Part shown: piece by piece, positions 1-11,535 of the stretch | How positions within the stretch are numbered: position 1 is the first letter of the stretch | Layout: each line of letters starts with the position of its first letter | Source: Congeria kusceri | Lineage: Eukaryota > Mollusca > Bivalvia > Myida > Dreissenidae | Assembly (NCBI GenBank): GCA_027627225.1 | Contig: CM051028.1 | Coordinates: 25,106,364-25,170,363, forward strand | Direction of reading: 5' to 3' | Length of the DNA stretch: 64,000 nucleotides | The notes under the pieces: generated by a model | Databases searched by the model: none | What the model was told of the DNA's origin: nothing | The model's input: only the letters and a program-made list of their open reading frames with translations | Position numbers and translations under genes: made by a program

Positions 1-2936
1 ACAATTAACACGACATAAAAATCATATTCCAGTGACTTCAATGAAAATTTGTTCCCGAAATGTCCCTCTCTACGTGTGAACAAATTGCAAACATCGTTAT
101 ATCTACTTCAAACATTCAGGTTAAACTTAAACATGATGTTAATGTATACACTTTTAATTATCTGAGCCCAGAATGTAAGAAAAATGCTTACATATGAATT
201 GATTCTCGTAATATTTTACGGTCGCTTAAAGTGCTTCGAGTTTTAGAGATTGTATCTGGTTTGAAAAAAAACAAACAATTCTTCTTGTAACAATTCCATC
301 ATTGCTAAACTTCATTATTTTGATCTGATAACATCGGGTTTGGCGATTGAATATTTTTTTTCCTTTTTTCTACTGTCATCAAAAATCAGATTGATTATTC
401 AATCAAATCTATGGCATTTTGAACTTTGGCTTGGAACATCAATCCAAAAAAGCATGATTCATGCCCAGATTTGTCCTTCGGTCGATGGTTATCTTGTCCT
501 TTACATGTTACAATAAAGAACAAACACATACATCTTTGTAGATGTACCACGTGCTTGATCTGTCGTTGGTGATCTGGTTAATATGTGAGTTTTGTTTTCG
601 ACCGTGGCCATAGATGTGGTGTTCGGTCCTTTTAGTGAATATTGCCGACGTGTCTTTTTGATAATAAATCTTATTACATATTAACAATAAAGGCATTTGT
701 TTATTGAATGGTATAACATAGGCTTAAAACAGACATAGACATACTTACGTACAGTGTTGTTACACCAGTTTACAACAACGTACGGGCATAAAATGTATTT
801 CCTTATTGTCACATACACGTGCAGGCTAGCTGTACAGCAAAGCATACTATGCTACCCGTGTCACCATACTGTATTTAAAACGTTTAAAATACGTATATTC
901 AAGCCTATTTATTTATTGCATTGTACTAATCAACATATATACACCTCTTATTTATACATTTAAATGTTCATAATAATGTACGTCTAACAAAGCAATATCG
1001 TAAATGTAGTTTGGTCGTTGGTTATTTCTCTTTTTTGTCACAGTTTTTTTGTTTCCACCACGTCTGACTAGCGAATTGTAATATCACACTGTATTACAAA
1101 AGCACAAAGTTTGTTGGTGGAACCCATTCAAATAATTGATATGTTAAAATATGACAATACAATTTGAATTACATTACATGTGTCTGTGTATACGAGCTTT
1201 CCGTCTTACTGACTAAGCAATAAGCACCCTCAATTTATATTTCGATTCATTTTATTCAATAAGTGCATGTAAGTAGGAATTAAATCACTGAAAACATACA
1301 ATTATCCATACAACTTAAATAAATGATAACAAATCTTATCTTATGTCTTAGTGCGTGTATAAACATGTGTGTTACTTTCCAAAATGAACTTGTGTGAAAT
1401 GTGTGTAAATATATGCCAATTGTGTTAAAGAATACCATTCTTGCATGTATACATAAACTTCAGTTTGCGAGCGTGTTGTTATAATTGTATTATTATTATT
1501 ATTTATTAATAATATTATTGTTAAAAATACCATCAATTATTAATATTGTTATTATAAATACCATTAATATTGTAATGCGGTATACGTACAACATTATTTA
1601 CTGGCTAGATGTAATGTAAATTGTTAAGCAAACAAAATCCAGTTTACTGCAAACGTAGTTCTAGGGCTACACTCTCTATGAAGTATGGCGGTTCGAGTAT
1701 GATAGTTTATTTATTCGAGCATAAATAATATTTAGAGGAATTATGTATTTACATTTTCCCGAAACAAGAAGTTTATAACTAATGCCGATTCCAAATCATA
1801 TATGCTTAATGGTACGAAGTGATGTTGTCTGTTTTAACAAAGTGTTAAATATGGCTATTATAATAATTTACTTCCGGATGTGCTTTGTGTTTTATCATAT
1901 GTTGTTTGTTAATAAATATAGGAACTAGGTTACTATAACTTCTTTTTTTAGCAAAATTAATGTATTAACATTTGAATTTATGTAACTACCAACCGCTACA
2001 AAGTGAGTGTTGACACCTGGTGCTACAAGATAGATTTTCATGTGCAATTATTCACTATAAAATATGAACTAGTTTATATATATATATGTAATCCAATTTA
2101 TACACGATCCAGGTTGTGGAAAGATCTAGGCTTACTGGGACTCTTGGTGTCTTTACGAAAGATTATAAGAATGCTTCCTGGGTGGGAATCAAATTAACGA
2201 TCACCCAATACTATGGCGGACACCATATCAATTATACTAGTGCGACGTTTTAGAACTGTTGTCATTTGCAAGAGAAATCAATATGTGCTATACCAGTAAC
2301 CGCATTTTGTCAATATTTTGTATGTCACTTTTGAATTTTAAATACCTTCTAGTTTGAAGAATAAGCTGCTTTCCTATGACTAGCAAGGACGAAAATATAG
2401 CAGTAGATCCACGAGTGAGGCTTTGCGTGTTCTATTGTTATATGTTACAAAACAAAACAGTTGACATAATGAGTTACAAACGAAATGATTGTGTGCTACA
2501 ACCACATTTTGCCAATATTTAGGCTTTCAGTATATGTTACTGAATTTTGAACAAAGATCTACCTAAAAGTTTGAAGAAGAAAAAAAATAGCAATAGAAAC
2601 TTGAGTGACGCTATGCGTGTTCTATTCTTATATGTTACAAAACAATACAGCTAAACTATGACAACACATGACATGTGATATGGAGATACCATGAACTTGA
2701 TGAAAAGATATAGTTTTCTTTTCTTCCAGTATCTGTTAACGCCCTTGCGATTTGAATAGACTAAACCGTAAAATAACGTGTTTTTTTTAATTATCAGTGT
2801 GTATATCTACTAATTGTTTTTGTTCGATTGTCTTGTTCGATTGTTTTCCTCACTGTATTGTTATGTATAATGATGTAATCATACTTTTAAATTGACACCA
2901 GTAAAGAGTTACTAAACAATGTTTGTGCAAACATAA
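1..2936. other. AT-rich non-coding stretch
   Basis: I see no coding exon with splice sites, no RNA gene and no recognised repeat family here. There are short AT microsatellite-like tracts (near 1488-1560 and 2076-2087). The few open frames are short, not protein-like, and not flanked by splice signals. Confidence 0.6.
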
Positions 2937-3610
2937 TATCTATATATATCCAAGAGATATTGTTGGTATTCCTGTAATCCTAGCGTTGCGTAACAGGTCT
3001 CCCATGAATGATTGACCTTCTATTGACAATTAAACAGGAGTGATTCAGTGAAATTCCCAAATATGCAAATCACACGAAAGCTGTCACTCGTAGTACAGGC
3101 TTGTTAACCATCAGCGAATAACTAAGCTTGTCTATGAAGTGGATAAATGAAGACAACTACAATTATATTGTAAGGTGCATTTATTTGAAGACTTGAAACT
3201 CTACCCCGTTCGAAGAAACTTGGGTTTATTGCTTTGTACCTGTTGTGTCCTCTACTACGGATCGTTATTTTTGGTGGGCAGATTTGTTATGATTTGTAGA
3301 CTATCCCTATTGATTATGGGGTTCTTGGGACATAGGTCAATCTCAAATTGACAAATATATGTAACAGTATATAGTCATTTAATAGGCGTCTTGGGAACAG
3401 TTAAAACTGTTGTTACGAGGTGTCAGAAATGACTTTGGAACTGTTGCACGAGCCTAGCATTCGTGAGACTTAATGTTAATTTAATTAAGTTAGCAGTCCA
3501 AACATATCGTGTGTACATGGCCAAAAGGTGTTTTCATAGTTCAAAACTACATTTTCTTAAATATATATTAAGATGACTGTTGCAGGCTGTTGTATCACTG
3601 AAAGTAATGC
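2937..3610. repeat. Segmentally duplicated non-coding block, copy 1
   Basis: This block is recognisably the same sequence as 19455-21010. Shared landmarks in the same order include caagagatat (2951 and 19471), gacaactacaattatattg (about 3152 and 20357) and gttgcacgagcctagcattc-like DNA (about 3443 and 20683). The second copy carries roughly 690 extra bases (about 19625-20315). It lies downstream of DUF4430 copy 1, so it probably duplicated with that gene. I see no coding function. Confidence 0.7.
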
Positions 3611-3987
3611 GAAGTTTCATTTTGCAATGTATGTAAATGGTTGTTGGTTATGTAAATACGGGGCGTCATCCTTAAACAAAATTAATCTTCAAGACTATGA
3701 CACTAACACTTGTCTAATGTTTTTTGCACTTGCGCTTTCAAAATATAAAAAAGTATCACATCGGCACAAAAAGTTTTTAAAAGAGGATCCGCTTAAAGAC
3801 GAGAGCAAATTTAATTTGTTATAAAATTCAAAATACTAAATCTATTCTCAGACATTTTTATTAAAATATACGCATAACACGAATTATGTTGATGATCTAT
3901 TTGTTTGATATTTCATCCATGTGATATAGACATCTGTGTAAGCCGATAATTCTGTCTGCATGCCTGCAAGTTCTATTAGGAAAACTT

Positions 3988-6900
3988 TTATCCAGACACG
4001 ACCTCGATCATCGCGTGATCTCCTCTCCGTGGTACATACGTTCTCACTCCTGTAAACAACAAAACAGAAAGCATATTACATTTTATGCCTATGAGTTTTA
4101 CGAACTGCATACATGTATTTATAAAATAGGAGCCTGATAACATGCGATTTCTAGTTCTGTTTGTTATTTCGTATCAACAAACCAACATTTGTTTGGCAAT
4201 GTGCATATTTCATATTTTGTAACCAGCTCGCATGTACGTGCACTTCGCATCTATACGTAAACATCATGCTCAGTTTAGCACGTCCTTTGTTTAATCGATT
4301 CAATCTAGAAGTTGAAAAGAAACACCATGTGCAACATTTACACTTATATTTACGTATTTTAGCTGTTCATACCCGCGTTTATTGATATTAAATTGCACTT
4401 TTAGGAATCAATATTGAAGCACTTATTGATTGCGAAATGCGTCTCTCTGATACGTTGAAGAAGTAATAATAACAAGTGTCAAGTATCCTTTAACTACTAA
4501 CTGAACGCAAGTATGTGTTTGTACACAGGCTGTTTCTAAATGTGACAAGATGATTCGCGGTAATTGTTTATCTTCGGATTTTCATGCTTAATTGTCAACA
4601 TCTAACATAGTTTTTGTTTTCTTTAAGAAAATAATAAGTTATAAATTAAGTCATTCGAATTTAAACAAGTAATATTATTTGAAATTATAAATATAAATAA
4701 CTTTCGTATCAGCTTGCAGCTATCGGTAGACATTAGGGGGTCAATGTCTACACTTTCGTCTGCTTGAGTAAATATAAATGAAGATTCAAATTATTGTTTT
4801 GTTATATTTGTTAAAGGTTCAAATCCAACAATTTAAAATGTATTTGTGTTTGTTTATACACTAACAGCAAACTTATTTCAAAACAAAAGTTTTACCGCGA
4901 GATTACCGATGACGTAATTTTTCAAGATGGCTGCATGGTGCATTGAAAAACAGAATAATTTAAGGACGAATACTTTACTTTTAAACAGGATTTCCAGTTG
5001 TTATTTTCGTGAAAAGGTTCAATTTATAGCATGTTTTTGAAAGAAAATGTTTTGTTAGTTGTTTTTTGCTCCAAATATTTACTTAAAGGTTAAGTACCGC
5101 GAGAATACAGATGAACAGTATACCTTCTAAGTGCTCGTCTCATAGAATATCCAATCGTGTATACAAAATTGGAAACTGTTAAAAGTTAGAGAACTTATGA
5201 GTGTATGCATGTGCGGAAAGTATTAACGGCCTTTAAGGAATATGATACTTTTCATTATCTTGATGAAACTCATATTTGCGTGGATGTTCAGTGAAGCAAT
5301 ATGTATAATTAAATTTAATTCCATACCGACTGGCAGACTACCGTTCTGGGAAGAAATCTTCCAGAAGCTTTTCTCTGTTTCATTCAAAACGCCGCTCACG
5401 CCAAGACAGCATTGACGAAGTATCCCTTATTTGCGTAACATGTCACCGTAAACCTGCATATAGGAACAAATTATGTAAAAACTATAACTTATGCTATCGT
5501 GACCAAGGGAAAGATTTAGAGCGAAGTAGCAGGGTGCTGCACCCTGCTCCTTTTTGGTTCATCTGCTGCTCCGTGGGAAAAGTCAACGAAATGATATGTT
5601 CAGTATTATTTTGTAAAAATAATTGCAGCTATTAAATGAAAAATGTAGAATCCATGTTAAAAAGCCTCGATTAAAATAAAAATTTAAGATAAATAAAACT
5701 CCAGAAACATCAACATGAGACAAACTCCACAGGTCCTTCACTAGTGTTTGAGGAAAGCGATCAATTGCCTATACAATACAGTGCAATACACACAACAAGA
5801 TAAACAAAACATACAATTATTAAAACTTGGGTCGCCGTCTTGGAACGGTAAATGCAAAACATTGGGGATTTAAACACGCAATAATGATACAACTTATCCT
5901 TGATTAATACGATTATTAAAAAAAAAATGTTAAAGATCCTTCCCGTGAGTCTCCTGCAATTATTCAAGGAGCACCCTGTACTTTTTCTGATCCTAGATTG
6001 TTCCAAAGTATTGTCAACATGAATATAGTCTTCATATGTGAATCTTGTTTTAAATAAAGGTAAGTTTGTTGATCATAATTATGAGATGCTCCATGGTTGT
6101 TTTAGCTTCGTTTGCTTTATCTTTGACAAGCAAAATATATATTTGCAAACTTAACTTTTGGATATAGTTTTAATATGTTGTATCATTCATCTGCATTGAC
6201 ATATTGTTATTTAACTTTGCTCACTGAGCACAAACACCTGGTTATAAAAAAAAAGTACTTGCTTGATAATAATTACCATGCAGGCTTAATAATTGAACTA
6301 CTATTTCAATTATATTAATTATAAATATTTAACTTATACAACCAAGCTATGTAATATGGCCTTTTACGCCACGTATAACGGCTTCTTCCTGAGATGCACG
6401 ACAATGATCTGTGATTTGTACTATATGATGGTAGGTCTTGATATCTTGTCAACAAGCACGGATTTAGCTTATAATTGTATTTACTTCATTTCATCGTGCC
6501 TCAAAAAGTTGCAAATCTGTTGTTCTGGTGAACATTAAACCATTGATTAATTGAATTGTAATTCAATTGAATTAATATTCTCTTGTATTGCTTTTTAATT
6601 TGAATTGCAATGCTATGAGGTTAATGTCTAATTACAGGTGCGTGGATTGTGATTAATTCTGCTAAGCTTGAGGTTCGGCATGCCTTTAAACCGGTTTAAA
6701 CCCCCAATGCTTTGCATTGACCGTTCCAAGGCGGTGACCCAAGTTTTAATCGTGTTTATGTTTTGTGTTGTGTTTGTATTGTCCTGTATTGTATAGGCAA
6801 TTGGTCACTTGCATCAAATAAAATACCAGCGGATGGTAATAAGGGTTTCTCTCCTGACGATGTCTCTGGAGTTTCATTATTCCTATATATTCTATAATGC

Positions 6901-7129
6901 AAATGTTTGTGTCAAAGGTAAGTCTAAACTTAACTTATTTGAATTCCAAATTAAACATTAATTTAGAAACTAGCAATTAACAGAAAATAACAAACTTTAA
7001 CTTGGACTGGTCGATTTCGCACGCCTTTGCATGTATTCTATGAGAAGTGTCCCGGGCATGATGGGAAAATTGATGGAGTTGTCGAACATTGGTGGCTTCA
7101 GAGTGGTCGTCACCGTCATGTCCATCTCG
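3988..7129 (-). pseudogene. DUF4430-domain secreted protein, copy 1 (frameshifted)
   Basis: Three minus-strand exons can be placed: B 7129-7002, C 5453-5327 and D 4049-3988. B encodes a strand ending KPPMFDNSINFPIMPGT followed by LLIEYMQ. C encodes FTVTCYANKGYFVNAV and then NETEKSFWKISS. D encodes VRTYVPRRGDHAMIEVVSG and a stop. The pattern (KPP-F-NSI, GT-LIEYM, FTVTYFA-GYFV, YWKI, GV-TYVP-GD-FEL) is that of the DUF4430/transcobalamin C-terminal-like beta domain. That family is known from cobalamin carriers and from small secreted animal proteins. Exon B is 128 nt, one short of the intact copy (a G lost in the run about 7031). Exon C is 127 nt, also one short, which breaks the frame after NAV. 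Two single-base losses imply a pseudogene, or homopolymer errors in the assembly. Acceptors (cctag, gcag, acag) and donors (GTTAAA, GTATGG) are present. No signal-peptide exon was found before the repeat block at 7989. Confidence 0.62.
5528..5548. repeat. Short perfect palindrome
   Basis: Two perfect 10-base arms (agcagggtgc and its complement) are separated by one base, in the intron between exons C and D of DUF4430 copy 1. No wider hairpin context suggests a small RNA. Confidence 0.5.
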
Positions 7130-7988
7130 CTAGGAAAAGCACGCCACATTTGCATGAAACAACTGCTGGTAATAATATTTATGTAAATACAATCGAGTTC
7201 TTTAATACGTAATGCATACGATTAGTATTAAAAAGGCGAACCAACGGAAGGTTGGCAAATTTTCAAACATTAAGTTTGATGACAGATGGCACTTTCAAGG
7301 GCGCGGGATGTAAGAAGTACTAGTTAAATCAATATGAATGAATGAGTTCGGATCTAACTGGATCCGTGTACCCTAGAACCGTTTTGTCGTTGTCTTTATT
7401 TTTTAACAGTTCCCTTAATATCAATTTATTATTTGACCTTACTGCTTCGCATATTAACTGGCAGGTGTGTATTATTCAAATATAATATGATATTGTCTTA
7501 ATATTTGACACAAAATTTGGAAATTAGTTATATGCCAATCTGTGACTAGGCCAATATTGATTTATTATTCGGTTCATGACGAACAGACAGGACATGATCT
7601 GCAAGGAATTGCGTAAAACGTTTTTTACGACCATTAGGCGTAAAATGTTAAAATTATTATTTATAATAACTTAACATGTATCTAACCTATCCTACTGACA
7701 AACAATACAAACACGTATAAATAATAGTCAAATTCGTAACTTATGTTATGTTTTAGTGCAGTTAATGTCATAAAAGTATGCGTTTTGTGTTTTCGTGCAT
7801 AATTTCATCTACAAACTAACGTGATAGTGATTTCGTAAATAAATAGCGTGATTTGGAAAATGATGCGCCTCTTTTCCTGTTTCTGATCATAAAAACATAC
7901 ATATTAAGGATTTTTTTGCGGTTTATTGTGTGTGCGTATCGAACCGAGGTTTTCTATGTTTTCCAACGAAGTCACATTTTATGTGCGT
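7130..7988. other. Non-coding stretch upstream of DUF4430 copy 1
   Basis: This is where a signal-peptide exon for copy 1 would be expected on the minus strand. I found no hydrophobic open segment with a phase-2 donor. It is AT-rich DNA with no recognised repeat. Confidence 0.5.
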
Positions 7989-8197
7989 GTTTATTAATGA
8001 AATCATGTTAAAATTCAGGAAATGAACCATGCGGTGTGTCTTAATTCTCGTTAAGAAACATAAACGTGCTGTCTTTGAGAAACAATTTTCGTTTTACGCG
8101 TCAGTCCCCAGTGAGAGCAGCGGGCAGTCAAGGGTATCAACCAGGCCTGGAATGTTTCATGTTGGCGCCCACTCTAGTGAATAAATGATAGTAAGAA
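7989..8197 (+). repeat. 209 bp inverted repeat, left arm
   Basis: This is the reverse complement of 16368-16576 with 14 mismatches by my hand alignment (about 93% identity) and no gaps. The core around 8121-8168 (gggcagtcaagggtatcaac, then ggaatgttt and ggcgccc) recurs in the same orientation at the right edge of the window (63945-64000), so it belongs to a dispersed family. The pair brackets 8.2 kb holding a 47 bp minisatellite and a YR retrotransposon. I see no target-site duplication outside the arms. Confidence 0.85.
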
Positions 8198-8361
8198 CAT
8201 AAGTCGAAGTTATAGTTGATTTCTTGGCAAATTACCAGTACATGAAGTGGGCTAATTAAATTGGATAAGAAAAATGGTTACAGACAAACGGAGATAAAAT
8301 AAAGTTGTCAATTAATAAACGCGTTAAATTGCTTGCATTAAACATCAGTCACAACATGGTT

Positions 8362-9034
8362 GCGGCGTCCGTACGGCAAGTTTAAGGCAATATTTGTGTC
8401 AAATACGTGCGGCGTCCGTACGGCAAGTTTAAGACAATATTTGTGTCAAATTCGTGCGGCGTCCGTACGGCAAGTTTAAGGCAATATTTGTGTCAAATAC
8501 GTGCGGCGTCCGTACGGCAAGTTTAAGGCAATATTTGTGTCAAATACGTGCGGCGTCCGTACGGCCAGTTTAAGGCAATATTTGTGTCAAATACGTGCGG
8601 CTTCCGCACGGCAAGTTTAAGGCAATATTTGTGTCAAATACGTGCGGCGTCCGTACGGCAAGTTTAAGGCAATATTTGTGTCAAATACGTGCGGCGTCCG
8701 TACGGCAAGTTTAAGGCAATATTTGTGTCAAATACGTGCGGCGTCCGCACGGCAAGTTTAAGGCAATATTTGTGTCAAATACGTGCGGCGTCCGTACGGC
8801 AAGTTTAAGGCAATATTTGTGTCAAATACGTGCGGCGTCCGCACGGCAAGTTTAAGGCAATATTTGTGTCAAATACGTGCGGCGTCCGCACGGCATGTTT
8901 AAGGCAATATTTGTGTCAAATACGTGCGGCGTCCGTACGGCAAGTTTAAGGCAATATTTGTGTCAAATACGTGCGGCGTCCGTACGGCAAGTTTAAGGCA
9001 ATATTTCTGTCAAATACGTGCGGCGTCCGCACGG
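8362..9034 (+). repeat. 47 bp minisatellite with hairpin-forming units
   Basis: Fourteen head-to-tail units of exactly 47 bp plus a partial fifteenth. Each unit begins gcggcgtccgtacggcaag and ends gtcaaatacgt. At every unit junction cgtgcgg, a three-base loop and ccgcacg (or ccgtacg) form a 7 bp stem. Units alternate between the fully paired c form and the t form, which keeps a G-T pair in one strand's transcript. Divergence between units is very low (single substitutions such as ggcCag near 8564 and gcTtcc near 8600), indicating recent amplification or homogenisation. Open frames through it are a by-product of the repetition. Confidence 0.95.
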
Positions 9035-10626
9035 TGTCCATGCAGTTTTTGGCAACCGCAACAGACGATAACAATGCTAAATTATAAGCAGTTTTTCGAT
9101 ATTTTTTATCATTTTCTTTTAAGCATCTTGTACTTTGAGTTACTGTATATTAGTTTTAATTTCTGTTGCATATGCATCATATGTATTGTTATCTAATTTC
9201 GTTTTATTTTTTCTTCGAAGTATTTTCGACATAAAATATTGACGCTCTGGTGAATTTGTTTGAAATTTGAACATATTAGGCCGTTGTCAAATTATTAGCA
9301 GGGATATAGTTATTTTTAAAGACATAACTTGTATTTCAAGTAAATAAAAGTATGCGTATAATTGCTTAAATTTGATGTCATTTTGTTCATGCCTTTGAAT
9401 GTGATGGGCTTTTGTCAGACGACAGAAAACATTTATCAACTTTCTACAAAATGCCGTCTAGGAAGTTTCTATAAGTTTATTAAGCCAGTTGATTTTTTGA
9501 AAATTTCATTTGAAGTACACATAATTCAGACGAACATAAAATAGAGCATGTCTTTTAATACAAGAAGGCGCACTAGTAGCATTTCTAGCTCCACCCTGTT
9601 TAGCTGGTCCTTCGGTATTGTCTTCCAGTATTGAACATTTAATAGGGACAAATGTTTGCATGAGCTTCTTTTACTGGTCTGCATTCGGATCCCCTCATTA
9701 TAGTAAGCCGTTAATGTAATAACTACGATTTTTAAATTCAATGAAGCCAGCGAAACGATCAAAAATGTTGCAGCTTATCGAGCAACCAAATTAATCAAAG
9801 TAGAACATAACATCAAAATTGAAACTAACAAGTTCAAAATTATATTATATGATAAAACAAAATGCCACTTTATACGACTTTGAAATATTTCACAGCAATT
9901 ACCTAATGTTTGAACCAATAAAGTAAGCTTAAACTTAATTTAAGCATTACAAACTGCATCTAAAGGGTATGAAAGATGAGGCATATATCAATATTCATCT
10001 TCCGCTTGTTTAGGTTCAACCACACTAGTGCAAACACTTAGGGTATTGATGAGTTGGTGAATTAAAGGAGCTGCAACTCTAGTCGTGCCAACTTCTTTTA
10101 TCATTGTTTGTTCTAAATATGCGCGTTTCTCTCCAGATATTAATTTATTGCATAAAGCAGCATGACTAGCGTCCACGTACCATGGGACATCACTGTATCG
10201 CGCTACTTGTAGAAAGTTAAAAAAAAATCGATCACTAAGACATACATATTATCTTTATTTCAGATTCAATTTATCAAAAACCTTATTTCACATCATCGTG
10301 ACATTTATTTCATAAGGCTAACAACAGTATGAACGTATATGAAACAAATGTATAACCTGTCAAATTCCGGAAAAATATAGTTCACTCCATTGTGTATAGT
10401 GCTATTTTTACAACATTTTTTTTTAACTATTGTGGTCAATAACTGTCATAAATCACACAAGTCTGATACCAATAGGTTATAATACACTATTTGTATCAAT
10501 ATGTACATGTCAAATTGAAATTTCAACATGAAATTAAAATAATATTCTATTAATATTAATTAAGAAGGACATTTTTATGCATTTACAATTGTTATTACTA
10601 TGTCGGAGATACACAATGGGGACACA
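9035..10626. other. Mostly non-coding stretch between minisatellite and retrotransposon
   Basis: Apart from the orphan exon candidate at 9988-10190 I see nothing functional. A minus-strand open segment at 9526-9762 lacks splice context and a recognisable domain. Confidence 0.5.
9988..10190 (-). CDS. Candidate orphan terminal exon, unknown
   Basis: An open minus-strand segment starts after a pyrimidine-rich acceptor-like tract (ttttttttaactttctacaag) and runs about 65 codons to a TGA at 9988-9990. Its composition is protein-like: DVPWYVDASHAALCNK, then a charged stretch, then APLIHQLINTLSVCTSVVEP. I recognise no family. It could be the last coding exon of a host gene whose other exons I could not find, a decayed transposon ORF, or chance. 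It sits within the inverted-repeat-bounded block just left of the YR retrotransposon. Confidence 0.25.
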
Positions 10627-10795
10627 GAAATATAATTTTCCTAGTTTGAGCGTAGCGAATTAGAGGAAAATTGATTTCCATTGCATATGAAAGTCTCCTG
10701 TAGGGGGCGCTCAGGTATTGTGTTGGCGGCAATTATGCTCTTGGAATAGCCATTCGGCTTTGCGTAACTGACCAGCGAACACGTTAATTTTCGTT
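10627..10795 (+). repeat. Split direct repeat A1 (YR retrotransposon 5' end)
   Basis: 169 bp beginning gaaatataattttcctag, matching A2 at 15317-15485 with substitutions at 10685, 10699 and 10741 only. It precedes the gag ORF by 29 bp, so it probably holds the promoter and 5' untranslated leader. Confidence 0.93.
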
Positions 10796-10824
10796 GTCAA
10801 CGCTCACATGTGTATTTGAAAAAC

Positions 10825-11535
10825 ATGGCTGAGGAAAATTCAAATGGCGATATACACGCCAAATTAAATTTACATTTTAGTGAATTGCAAAACATGAAAG
10901 AAGAGTTTAGGGGGTCGGCTTTAAGTGCACAAGAGGAGGTGAAACGGTACAAGAAAGAAAAGGACGTTACGTGGCGTTTTAAAGGTAACAGAGTGCAGTT
11001 CGACTTCAATGAAGACATTACAGACAGTCGCAAACAAATAGACTGGAGCATTGAGCATGGCAAAAAGGATTATTGCCGTGAGTTGGTAGCGGAGGCGTTA
11101 ACCAAGATAAAGAAACGCAACAAACTGATACGCATAGCAGACTCGTCCGAGGGCGGCTGGGACACAGTGAAGCTGTACGAGTCCAACCCTGTGGCCAGCG
11201 ATAGCGAGGACGAGGCAAAGATCACCCGGGCTGAGAATAAAGCAGTAAAGAAGAAGAAAAACGCACTGAAAGGCAAGTCGTCTCTGATGACGTCATCAGA
11301 GAAGCGTTTCCATCCGTATACTGCTGCTCCCGTGTGGGGGCTCTATGGTGGTGGTCGCGGTGGTCTTTTTCGAGGCAGCAGACCATTCAACAGCGGCGGA
11401 CCCAGCAATGCGAGGGCGACCGGTACCGGAAGTTGTTTTGCCTGCGGAGAATTCTCGCACTTCCGGCGAGACTGCCCATACGTCCTGAGAGGTCAAAACA
11501 CCCAGACATCCACTTCCGGTTCCGGATCCAAGTAG
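10825..11535 (+). CDS. gag: Gag-like nucleocapsid protein of the YR retrotransposon
   Basis: 236 residues. I start at the ATG at 10825 because it has a strong context (A at -3, G at +4). The frame is open upstream but only with non-ATG codons. The N-terminal half is acidic and helical (AEENSNGDIHAKLN). A lysine-rich stretch follows near residues 135-150 (KKKKNALKGK) and then a Gly/Arg/Ser-rich region. A CCHC zinc knuckle is complete: CFACGEFSHFRRDC, with C204, C207, H212 and C217 in CX2CX4HX4C spacing. The expected role is packaging of element RNA in cytoplasmic particles. It ends with TAG at 11533-11535. The RT frame overlaps its last 47 bases in the +1 register. Confidence 0.88.
   Translation: MAEENSNGDIHAKLNLHFSELQNMKEEFRGSALSAQEEVKRYKKEKDVTWRFKGNRVQFDFNEDITDSRKQIDWSIEHGKKDYCRELVAEALTKIKKRNKLIRIADSSEGGWDTVKLYESNPVASDSEDEAKITRAENKAVKKKKNALKGKSSLMTSSEKRFHPYTAAPVWGLYGGGRGGLFRGSRPFNSGGPSNARATGTGSCFACGEFSHFRRDCPYVLRGQNTQTSTSGSGSK
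11489..11535 (+). promoter_or_regulatory. Gag/RT overlap, probable +1 frameshift window
   Basis: The RT frame opens immediately after a TGA at 11486-11488 and contains no ATG until the codon two residues before the RT active-site FLDD. Gag stops at 11533. RT synthesis therefore needs a switch from the gag frame to the +1 (or -2) frame somewhere in these 47 bases, or a spliced or non-ATG start. The region just before the gag stop reads tccaagtagc, a plausible but unproven +1 slip site. The first ATG after the gag stop (11571) is in the wrong frame and closes after 66 codons, so simple reinitiation would not make RT. Confidence 0.5.

Noticed and set aside
8924..9196. 90-codon open frame starting in the 47 bp array
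   Set aside because: It begins in the minisatellite and runs into AT-rich DNA; no motif and no splice signal.
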